A stretch of DNA of 50,184 nucleotides, taken from Phycisphaerales bacterium. GTDB lineage: Bacteria > Planctomycetota > Phycisphaerae > Phycisphaerales > SM1A02. The notes under the pieces were generated by a model. It made no database searches and had not been told where the DNA came from. It saw nothing but the letters and a program-made list of their open reading frames with translations. The DNA is taken from assembly GCA_009691785.1 (NCBI GenBank), contig SIAM01000013.1, forward strand, positions 1-50,184, in the 5' to 3' direction. Below, piece after piece: positions 42,135 through 50,184 of this stretch (position 1 is the stretch's first letter; each line of letters starts with the position of its first letter). The position numbers and the translations under genes are program-made.

Positions 42135-43361
42135 TTAATGCGGCTGCGTGCCCGCTGGTTGTGGTGAATGAATTGTATTATGCGTGATCAAAGTGCGCGC
42201 GTGGCGGCGGGCATTGCAGTCGGCGGTTTCCACATCGCTTAGGGTTGTAATGGCATGCGTGGGCAACGCGTGCAGCGTGTCCTTGACAATGCGCGCGATG
42301 TCGCCAAAGCGAATCTGCTGATTCATAAACGCCGCTACCGCAATTTCATTGGCGGCGTTCAGCGTGGCGCCAGCACTGCCGCCGTGTTCAATCACATGCT
42401 TGGCCAATTCAATGGCGGGAAAGCGTTCGTGATCAATTGGCGAAAAATCAAGGGTTTTTAGCGAGTTCCAATCCAGTTTTTTGGCCACGCCAGGAAAACG
42501 ACTTGGCCAACACAGCGCCGTTTGAATGGGCAGCTTCATGTCGGGCGTAGAGAGTTGCGCCATCACGCTGCCGTCGACGTATTCAATCATGGCGTGCACA
42601 ATGCTTTGCGGATGAACAATGACGTCAATGCGATCTGCGCCAAGATCAAACAGCCAATGCGCTTCGATAATTTCAAGCGCCTTGTTCATAAGCGTGGCGC
42701 TGTCAATGGTGACCTTGGGACCCATTTTCCATGTTGGGTGATTTAACGCTTGCTCAACCGTTGCGTTGAAAGTGTGTTCGCGGCTCCATGTGCGAAATGG
42801 TCCGCCGCTTGCGGTAAGCACAACGCGCGTGATTTCTTTTTGCTCGCCAGAGCGCAAGCACTGGGCCAGCCCGCTGTGCTCGCTGTCCACGGGCAACAAC
42901 ATCACGCCAGCGCGTTTGGCGGCCGCGGTCATAAGCGCGCCGGCGGCGACCAAAGTTTCCTTGTTGGCAAGGGCAATGGTGCAACCCATTTCAATGGCGG
43001 CCAAAGTTGGGGCCAAGCCCGCGAAGCCAACCATGGCGGCCAAAACAATGTCGCCGGGGCGCGCGATGTCTTGAATAAGTTTCAGCGCGGCGTCTGGACC
43101 GCCATGAACTTTGTCAAAGCCCGCAAGTTGTGTTGCCGCGTGCGCATCTAGAATTGCAAGGTTTTTTACGGCAAATTGGCGCGCTTGCTTGGCCAACTCG
43201 GCGGAATTCTGGCCAGCGGCAAGTCCCACAATTTCAAACAGCGGCGCGTTGGGCGCAGACTTCATGGCCGCAAAATGTGCGACAACTTCGAGCGTGCTCA
43301 CACCAATGGAACCCGTCGAACCCAGCACGATCAACCGTTGCACAGGTCGAGTTGCGTTCAT
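42135..43361 (-). CDS. dxr: 1-deoxy-D-xylulose 5-phosphate reductoisomerase
   Basis: A 408-residue enzyme, EC 1.1.1.267, the committed step of the MEP isoprenoid pathway, using NADPH and a divalent metal. Motifs: NADPH loop LGSTGSIGVSTLEV (13-26), ALANKETLVAAGALM, the metal and substrate site LPVDSEHSGLAQCL, ASGGPFR, TIDSATLMNKALEIIEAHWLF minus its end, and VHPQSIVHAMIEYVDGSV. The last 25 residues (ARTLITHNTIHSPQPAGTQPH) are an unconserved tail. It starts 6 bp after the rne stop and precedes rseP, suggesting a single transcript. Confidence 0.97.
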   Translation of the reverse strand: MNATRPVQRLIVLGSTGSIGVSTLEVVAHFAAMKSAPNAPLFEIVGLAAGQNSAELAKQARQFAVKNLAILDAHAATQLAGFDKVHGGPDAALKLIQDIARPGDIVLAAMVGFAGLAPTLAAIEMGCTIALANKETLVAAGALMTAAAKRAGVMLLPVDSEHSGLAQCLRSGEQKEITRVVLTASGGPFRTWSREHTFNATVEQALNHPTWKMGPKVTIDSATLMNKALEIIEAHWLFDLGADRIDVIVHPQSIVHAMIEYVDGSVMAQLSTPDMKLPIQTALCWPSRFPGVAKKLDWNSLKTLDFSPIDHERFPAIELAKHVIEHGGSAGATLNAANEIAVAAFMNQQIRFGDIARIVKDTLHALPTHAITTLSDVETADCNARRHARTLITHNTIHSPQPAGTQPH

Positions 43362-43367
43362 TGCTGA

Positions 43368-46300
43368 TTACTCCTTCCGCTGCGCATTTTTGGCGGCACC
43401 TGGGGCAAGACCGCGTCGCGCGGCGCCGTACAGGCTGCGTAAAAAACCAGTTTTCTTTTGCGGATTGCTCGCGGGTTGAGCCGCGGCTGAATTGCCTGAA
43501 ACATTTCCAGTCACATTGCCTGACACATTTGTTGGCGCGGCGGGCGCCGGATTTGTTGGTGAACTTGCTGAAGCGCCAGCGTGAGAATTGGAATACGAAC
43601 CAGGATTGGATCGTGGATTCAAACCTTGTTGCGCCGCGGCGCGTTGTGAAGCGTTAGGATAAATAATTGGCTCGCGGTTTGGTCCTTGATCTCGATCGCG
43701 GCCGCCACCTTGACCACCGCGACCGCGTCGTCGACGTCGGCCGCGCGGACCATCGCCTGCTGGCGCGTTTGGATCGTGTGGCTGATTGGAATTATTTTCG
43801 CTTTCGCCATTTGTGCCCGCGGCATCTGATGAACCCGCTTGATCATCCGATTGACCACCCGTGATTTCGCCTGCATTTGCCTGCGAATTGCCACCATTTT
43901 GATTTGGCGCGCCATCCATTTGGCCACCACGACGACCACGACCGCCACGGCGACCGCGACGACGGCGCGGACTTCCATCTGGATTTGTGGCTTCTTGTGT
44001 TGGATTGTTTGGATCAACTGGAGCCGCGCCTTCAACAGGCGCGCCTTCGATTGGTGTCAAACCGTCTGGACGACCCGCGGACGCCAATGGCGAACGCTGC
44101 GGTTGGGAAGATTGCGAACGATCTTGACCACGGCCACCACCCTGACCCCCGCGACCCCCGCGACCACCACGACCACCACGGCCACCGCGAGCGCTTTGAT
44201 CACGTCGCGGTTCAAATCGCTGTTGTGAACGACCTTCAGTGTTCGCGTCGTGCGGCGCGTCGCTGTCTGCATTGCCAGGCTCTTTGCTTTCTTCAAGTTC
44301 TTGCGCGCGCACTTCGTCAATCACCGCGGGCTCATCGTCAACCACTTCTGGAAGATCATCAAAGGCGCCGCTCATAAGCATGGCTGTGGCGTCGGCGGGC
44401 AATACCCGACGACGACCACGACCGCGGCCACGGCCGCGTGAATTATCTTTATCTTCTTTTCCTGAATCGGATTGAACTGTGTCATCCATTTTGGGCGGCT
44501 CGGTTGGAAGATCCTCAAGCCGCGGCGCCGACAAATGCGACAAGCGCGGAATTTCCACATCCGCGCCGCGATCGTCGTAGGCGTACAAATCCACGCGATC
44601 TCCCGCAATTGCCTCGCTAATTCGCACATCAATGCGCTTGCCTGAATCGCGTTCAACCTCCACCAATTGATGGCGGCGCGTTGAAAGAATAACGCTGGCC
44701 ACGCGCACTCCGCACACCATCTCCACGCGGTGGATTTGCGGATAGCTCAACAAAAGTTGAATCTGTCGCAAGCCATCGGCGGCGGTTGAATCTGGAAGAC
44801 GCACTTCGCCGCTGCCGACGCAGTGTGGACAATCCATGTAGTGCGCCTTGCGAATGCTTGGACGCATGCGCTGACGCGTGAGTTCAATCATGCCGAAAGC
44901 GCTGATAGGTGCCACGGTGGTTTTCGCGCGGTCCTTCTTCAAATGTTCGATGATGCGCATTTCAATATCGCGTCGGTGACGCGGCATGCGCATGTCGATG
45001 AGATCGCATACAACCAGTCCGCCCAAATCGCGCAGACGAAGTTGGCGGCAAATTTCTTCAACCGCCTCCTTGTTGGTGTTGTAGGCGTTGGTCTCGCTGT
45101 CGCGCGCGGAACGGCTCTTGCCGCTGTTGACGTCAATGGCCACAAGCGCCTCGGTTTGATCAAGCACAAGCGCGCCGCCCGAAGGCAGCGGAACTTCACG
45201 GCTGTGAATACCGTCGATTTGTCGGTCCAGATCGAACGCCGAGAAGATGGGCGCGGGTCGATCATAAAACAGCACTTTTGGCGCGTCTTTTGCGAAAACC
45301 ACTTCCAGGAACGCGGTCACGCGTTGCCACGCGGCTTCGTTGTCAACAATAATGTGGCTTACGGTTTCATCCACCATTTCACGAACAGTGCGCAGCAAAA
45401 TATCGCTTTCGGTGTACAGCTCCGCTGGCGCGCCCACGGAGTTGATGCGCTTGGCCATGGCTTGCCACAAGCGTTGCAAGTACGCGGCGTCGCGTTGCAA
45501 TTCGGTGCGGCTGCGATCAAAGCCAGCCGTGCGAAGAATAAATCCAAAGCCCTCGGGCAATTCAAGCGAGTCTAAAATCTTGCGCATCTCGCGGCGCTGT
45601 TGCTCGTCCTCAACTTTGCGGCTCACGCCAACTTTGTCCATGTCGGGCATCATCACCAACAAGCGTCCAGGCACGCTGACATAACTGGTGAGCGTTGGAC
45701 CTTTGGTGCCAATGCCTTGCTTGATCACTTGCACGGTGATCTCTTGGCCCTTCTTTACGCAATCTTGAATGGCTGGTCGATCGTGGCGCGGAATTTTGTG
45801 GCCCACGCTTTCGGCCTTGTTGCCGCCTGGAAAATATTTTGGATGCAAATCACTGATGTGCAAGAAACCGTTTTGGCCCTCGCCAAAATCAATGAAAGCG
45901 GCTTGAATTGAGGCTTCCACATTGGTGACGCGGCCCTTGTAAATGTTGCCCACATTGGTGGCGCTAGTCACGCGTTCAGCGAAGTACGACTCAAGTCGAC
46001 GACCGCGCACAAAGGCCACGCGACATTCGTCGCCGGGAACTTCATTGACAACCATAATGGTGTCGCGCGCTTTCGGGGCTTCGCTGCGCTTCACAACTCG
46101 ACGCACAGGTTTGGCGGGGGTGCCATCCACGGAAACATCTTGCGTGGTGCCTTCAACGGCGTCGGCAGCTTCGGAAGTTTCAACAACTTCGGCGCCTTCT
46201 TCAAGCGCGTCGCCTTGCGCGGCGGCGTCGTCGGATTCCTCTACTTCTTCAATTTCTTCAAGCGCGTCTTCGGCAGTTTCGGATGCGTCCGTCACGGCCG

Positions 46301-46649
46301 CATCAATTTCATTCGCATCATCAGTAGCGTCGGACTCAACCAATGCGTGACGCTTTGGAAGGGGCGTGACCTCCTCAAATGGAGTCCAGATTTGACCGGT
46401 TGGCACCTGGTCGCTGGCGTACTCGGTTTCTGAAGCGTGCTCGGTTTCTGAAGCGTGCTCGGTTTCTGAAGCGTGCTCGGTTTCTGAAGCGTGCTCGGTT
46501 TCTGAAGCGTGCTCGGTTTCTGAAGCGTGCTCGGAGTGCGGAGTGTGCGCGGAGCCGTGATCAGTTGCGTGATCAGTTGCGTCACTTCCAGAAATTTGTT
46601 GCGAAGGGGTCTCAGACGGTGTGTTTTTGGGGTCGATAGGTTCTACCAC
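43368..46649 (-). CDS. rne: Ribonuclease E/G with repeat-bearing acidic N-terminus and RG-rich C-terminus
   Basis: A 1093-residue endoribonuclease. Residues 1-200 are acidic and disordered, with six copies of HASETE at about 41-76. The S1 domain begins at about 225 (VGNIYKGRVTNVEASIQAAF). The DNase I-like catalytic site has Asp near 505 in LVAIDVNSGKS and near 548 in GGLVVCDLIDMR, and the zinc link CPHC occurs near 606 (MDCPHCVGSGEV), as in tetrameric RNase E/G. After about 730 it is low-complexity with Arg/Gly tracts (GGRGGRGGRGG), a likely RNA or degradosome-partner scaffold. Start GTG at 46649 with AGGA seven bases before it. Role: mRNA decay and rRNA/tRNA maturation. Confidence 0.96.
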   Translation of the reverse strand: MVEPIDPKNTPSETPSQQISGSDATDHATDHGSAHTPHSEHASETEHASETEHASETEHASETEHASETEHASETEYASDQVPTGQIWTPFEEVTPLPKRHALVESDATDDANEIDAAVTDASETAEDALEEIEEVEESDDAAAQGDALEEGAEVVETSEAADAVEGTTQDVSVDGTPAKPVRRVVKRSEAPKARDTIMVVNEVPGDECRVAFVRGRRLESYFAERVTSATNVGNIYKGRVTNVEASIQAAFIDFGEGQNGFLHISDLHPKYFPGGNKAESVGHKIPRHDRPAIQDCVKKGQEITVQVIKQGIGTKGPTLTSYVSVPGRLLVMMPDMDKVGVSRKVEDEQQRREMRKILDSLELPEGFGFILRTAGFDRSRTELQRDAAYLQRLWQAMAKRINSVGAPAELYTESDILLRTVREMVDETVSHIIVDNEAAWQRVTAFLEVVFAKDAPKVLFYDRPAPIFSAFDLDRQIDGIHSREVPLPSGGALVLDQTEALVAIDVNSGKSRSARDSETNAYNTNKEAVEEICRQLRLRDLGGLVVCDLIDMRMPRHRRDIEMRIIEHLKKDRAKTTVAPISAFGMIELTRQRMRPSIRKAHYMDCPHCVGSGEVRLPDSTAADGLRQIQLLLSYPQIHRVEMVCGVRVASVILSTRRHQLVEVERDSGKRIDVRISEAIAGDRVDLYAYDDRGADVEIPRLSHLSAPRLEDLPTEPPKMDDTVQSDSGKEDKDNSRGRGRGRGRRRVLPADATAMLMSGAFDDLPEVVDDEPAVIDEVRAQELEESKEPGNADSDAPHDANTEGRSQQRFEPRRDQSARGGRGGRGGRGGRGGQGGGRGQDRSQSSQPQRSPLASAGRPDGLTPIEGAPVEGAAPVDPNNPTQEATNPDGSPRRRRGRRGGRGRRGGQMDGAPNQNGGNSQANAGEITGGQSDDQAGSSDAAGTNGESENNSNQPHDPNAPAGDGPRGRRRRRGRGGQGGGRDRDQGPNREPIIYPNASQRAAAQQGLNPRSNPGSYSNSHAGASASSPTNPAPAAPTNVSGNVTGNVSGNSAAAQPASNPQKKTGFLRSLYGAARRGLAPGAAKNAQRKE
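46422..46529 (-). repeat. 18-bp tandem repeat, 6 copies, in rne
   Basis: Six perfect tandem copies of the plus-strand unit CTCGGTTTCTGAAGCGTG start at 46422. They encode the hexapeptide HASETE in the N-terminal disordered region of RNase E. The absence of any silent difference among copies indicates recent expansion; frame is kept by the 18-bp length. Confidence 0.97.
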
Positions 46650-46656
46650 GTGTCAA

Positions 46657-46675
46657 TCCTGCCGCAATATGCGGC
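46657..46675 (-). promoter_or_regulatory. Leader hairpin abutting the rne Shine-Dalgarno
   Basis: GCCGCA and TGCGGC (46661-46675) form a perfect 6-bp hairpin with loop ATA (TAT on the transcript). On the minus strand it ends directly at the AGGA ribosome site (46660-46657), 7 bases before GTG 46649. Such a structure may affect loading of ribosomes or RNase E feedback. Confidence 0.55.
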
Positions 46676-46690
46676 GATTCGTGGCGGGCG

Positions 46691-46849
46691 CTAGTGGCGT
46701 GCGATTTCCAAAATACAGCCGCAACGGGGATATAGCCCGGGGTAACTGAGATTGGTTTGATCGCACATCATGAGCGTTCCGCCATTAATTCTGAAGACTG
46801 GCTTGGGCCGCACCTTGCCGAATTGTTCGGGGGCGACATCTGCAGTCAA
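46691..46849 (-). CDS. Possible small cysteine-containing protein (low support)
   Basis: Between ptsI and rne an open frame, read from TTG 46849, gives 52 residues: TADVAPEQFGKVRPKPVFRI followed by NGGTLMMCDQTNLSYPGLYP and RCGCILEIARH. The frame is open farther upstream into ptsI. It has three cysteines (C, CGC) and protein-like composition, but no ATG except an internal one giving 26 residues, and no recognised family. It would fill an otherwise empty 232-bp gap in a run of same-strand genes. Confidence 0.3.
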   Translation of the reverse strand: MTADVAPEQFGKVRPKPVFRINGGTLMMCDQTNLSYPGLYPRCGCILEIARH

Positions 46850-46881
46850 AGCAGAATCGAGTTCCTGTTGTCCCGCGTGGC

Positions 46882-48639
46882 TCAGGCCGTAGCCCAGCCG
46901 CCGAAGTTCGCGGGGTCTAATTTTCGTAACTCGTCGCGCAGACTTGTTTGAATCTGGCGCTCGGAGTCGAACGAGCCGACCTTTCGGGCGAGGCGTTCGC
47001 AAAGTTCAAGGTTTACTGACCGAATCACCCTTTTGATGAGCGGAATTTGTCCTGGAACAAGTGACAGTATACGCAAACCCATGCCAATTAGCAACATGGT
47101 GAAAACTGGGTCTCCGGCGATTTCGCCACACAGGCTGGTTTCAATGTTGGCGTAGCGGCCAGCGCGAATTGTGTTTTTAACCAAATGCAGCACCGCCGGG
47201 CTAGCCGCCGTGTACAAATTTGCCACTCTTTCGTTGCCTCGATCGACCGCAATGGTGTACTGGACCAGGTCGTTGGTGCCAATAGAGAAGAAATCCACCT
47301 CGGTGGCAAAGGTTCGGGCCATAAGTGCGGCGCTGGGAACCTCAATCATGATGCCAATTTTAGGTTGCGGGTCGAAGGCAATTCTTTCCTCCTCCAGGTC
47401 CTCCATGACATCGCGCACGATCAATTTTGCTTGGCGCAATTCCATCAGCGTGCTGACCAGTGGAAACATAATTCGTGCTGGACCAAATGCGCTGGCGCGA
47501 AGAATGGCGCGCAGTTGTGTTTTGAACATGGGCTGATTTTGCAAGCTGTAACGAATGCTGCGCAACCCCAAGAACGGATTGCGCTCGGGCTCGCTCAACA
47601 TTTCTTGAGTCATCTTGTCGGCGCCAAGGTCAAGCGTGCGCAACGTGCAAGGTCGTCCCTTCAACATCAAGATTGTGTTTTTGTAGGACTCGAATTGTTC
47701 CTCTTCGTCGGGCGGCGTGTCGCTGGTCAGGAATAAAAATTCCGTGCGATATAAACCCACGCCGTCGCCACCATGCTTGAGCACATTCTCCACCTCGGCG
47801 GGAAATTCAATGTTGCCGTGCAGTTGAATGCGCACACCGTCGGTGGTGATGGCTTCCAGTGAATCCGTCTCCTCCAATTTCAAACGCACGCGCGCGCTTT
47901 GCTCGGCGCGCTTTTGAAAGTCGGATTTAATTTGCGCGTCGGGCTTGAGAACGATTTCGCCGGAGTCGCCGTCGACAATGATTTCATCGCCATCCTGCAG
48001 CTTTTTGGCGATATTTAAGCAGCCCACCACGGCGGGAACGGCCATGGCGCGGAACACGATTGAAGTGTGGCCAGTCAGACCGCCGGCCTCCGTCACGAAC
48101 GCGATCACCTTGCTGCGCGGCACCGCGGCCACTTGGCTTGGCGTGAGTTCGTGCGCCACAATAATTGTTGGTTCACTGAGTCGCTCAAGTCGGTCTTCTT
48201 CCTCGCCCATGAGCAATCCCAACACGCGCCGCTGCAAATCAAGAATGTCGTCGGCCTTGGCGGCGAAGATTTCATTGCCCATGGAGCGAAATTGCCGCGA
48301 GAGTTTTTGAAATTGATCCGTGACCGCGGCTTCAACATTGGCGTGCGCCACGCGAATGGAATTTTCAATTGGGTCAATCAGCGATCGATCTTTGAGCATG
48401 CCTTCATGGAAGGCGAAAATCTTCGCGGCGTCCGCGCCAAGTTCACGCTCGGCGTGTTGGCGAAGTTGGGCCAGTGCGCGCAACGCATGTTCGAGCGTCT
48501 TGTGCAGGCGATCAATTTCCCCGGTGATTTCTTTTTCTAGAATGATGCGACGCGGAACATGGGTTTCAGCCTCTCCAAGAAGGAGGACTTTTCCCCAAAC
48601 GATGCCGGGACTAGCGGCGATGCCTTTGATTCGTTCCAT
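46882..48639 (-). CDS. ptsI: Phosphoenolpyruvate-protein phosphotransferase (PTS enzyme I)
   Basis: A 585-residue EI protein: it takes phosphate from PEP and passes it to HPr. The start MERIKGIAASPGIVWGKV is canonical. The phospho-histidine is in GGLTGHTSIVFRAM near 190, with Gly where most have Ser before His. PEP-binding landmarks: GVGLYRTEFLFL, NPFLGLRSIRYSL, IMIEVPSAAL, FFSIGTNDLVQYTIAVDRGN and CGEIAGDP with the catalytic Cys. No HPr or sugar permease is in the window, so it may serve a regulatory PTS. It heads the run toward rne, dxr, rseP and the SDR. Confidence 0.96.
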   Translation of the reverse strand: MERIKGIAASPGIVWGKVLLLGEAETHVPRRIILEKEITGEIDRLHKTLEHALRALAQLRQHAERELGADAAKIFAFHEGMLKDRSLIDPIENSIRVAHANVEAAVTDQFQKLSRQFRSMGNEIFAAKADDILDLQRRVLGLLMGEEEDRLERLSEPTIIVAHELTPSQVAAVPRSKVIAFVTEAGGLTGHTSIVFRAMAVPAVVGCLNIAKKLQDGDEIIVDGDSGEIVLKPDAQIKSDFQKRAEQSARVRLKLEETDSLEAITTDGVRIQLHGNIEFPAEVENVLKHGGDGVGLYRTEFLFLTSDTPPDEEEQFESYKNTILMLKGRPCTLRTLDLGADKMTQEMLSEPERNPFLGLRSIRYSLQNQPMFKTQLRAILRASAFGPARIMFPLVSTLMELRQAKLIVRDVMEDLEEERIAFDPQPKIGIMIEVPSAALMARTFATEVDFFSIGTNDLVQYTIAVDRGNERVANLYTAASPAVLHLVKNTIRAGRYANIETSLCGEIAGDPVFTMLLIGMGLRILSLVPGQIPLIKRVIRSVNLELCERLARKVGSFDSERQIQTSLRDELRKLDPANFGGWATA

Positions 48640-48742
48640 GCGGTGCTCGGCGGTGCGCTCGGCGTGATGGCCTGGAGAATGCCAGACAGATCAAGCGGAT
48701 CGGTGCCATCTTTAAAGGTAGCAAATTCTTGCAAATGGCAAG

Positions 48743-48771
48743 TTGCCTTGGAGGGCGCAGTGGGGTAGACT
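48743..48771 (+). promoter_or_regulatory. Strong sigma70-type promoter for ahcY
   Basis: TTGCCT (48743-48748), 17 bp, TAGACT (48766-48771). The leader of about 70 nt has two short inverted repeats (ATCCG/CGGAT and TGCGG/CCGCA) before GGAG and GTG 48851. A SAH riboswitch was considered but its core could not be recognised. Confidence 0.7.
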
Positions 48772-48823
48772 GTCCATGTATCCGGATAAACGGATGAATG
48801 CGGAAGTCCGCACTCTTCGTTGA

Positions 48824-50184
<1,361 letters not shown>

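Noticed and set aside
43619-44228. Alternative frames with Val/Ala- or Thr-rich products in rne
   Set aside because: They are shadows of the RG-rich repetitive C-terminal coding region of RNase E.
46422-46529. Regular repeats considered as CRISPR
   Set aside because: The copies are contiguous without spacers and encode a peptide repeat; no cas genes are present.

Overview
The window looks like a chromosomal segment of a planctomycete, most likely class Phycisphaerae. The signs are secreted proteins ending in two-loop dockerin-like tails (C-termini of the genes at 32396-35236 and 35521-38364, plus a decayed copy at 1138-1382), a PEP-CTERM-type tail of the form VPAP-hydrophobic-RRRR (9862-10455), a DUF1570-type secreted metallopeptidase, and few strong Shine-Dalgarno sites. 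This is inferred from protein features; no rRNA or other formal marker was available.

Layout. 1-8.6 kb: end of a TPR-like protein with 36-bp repeats, a broken dockerin gene, a 770-aa coiled-coil protein, a Cache-type chemoreceptor with a WspA-like signalling tip, a periplasmic DsrE-like protein and a divergent MscS channel fused to a cyclic-nucleotide domain. 8.6-13.5 kb: an unknown secreted protein, a PEP-CTERM protein, adenine deaminase, tRNA-Gly(GCC) and a small gene split by an in-frame UAA. 13.5-21 kb (minus strand): prfB, glycogen debranching enzyme, ECF sigma factor and a tricorn-type protease. 21-24.7 kb: a class I aminotransferase (plus), then nuoB overlapping a membrane M28 peptidase (minus). 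24.9-27.9 kb: a secreted HExxH protein followed after 24 bp by a second WspA-like chemoreceptor. 27.9-32.3 kb: a YihY/BrkB membrane protein, an RsuA/RluB-type pseudouridine synthase with an FmdB-like protein and a DUF429-like protein, queE and tRNA-Leu(GAG). 32.4-38.4 kb: two tandem paralogous secreted gluzincin proteases with dockerin tails. 38.6-50.2 kb: smpB, then a minus-strand run ptsI - rne - dxr - rseP - SDR, and finally ahcY, which leaves the window at the right edge.

Two genes are easy to miss. prfB starts at 21009, not 21002, and is read through the conserved CTT-TGA-C +1 frameshift site. ahcY opens with GTG at 48851 and has no stop inside the window.

Housekeeping functions dominate: translation termination and ribosome rescue (prfB, smpB), RNA turnover (rne), isoprenoid synthesis (dxr), tRNA modification (queE), methyl-cycle maintenance (ahcY) and PTS phosphotransfer (ptsI). 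Set among them is an accessory layer of exported proteases and chemoreceptors. No CRISPR array, prophage, transposase or secondary-metabolite cluster was seen. The most interesting accessory theme is the repeated dockerin-type tail with a CxxC linker on large secreted proteases, possibly a surface-sorting or calcium-dependent attachment device. That function is inference.
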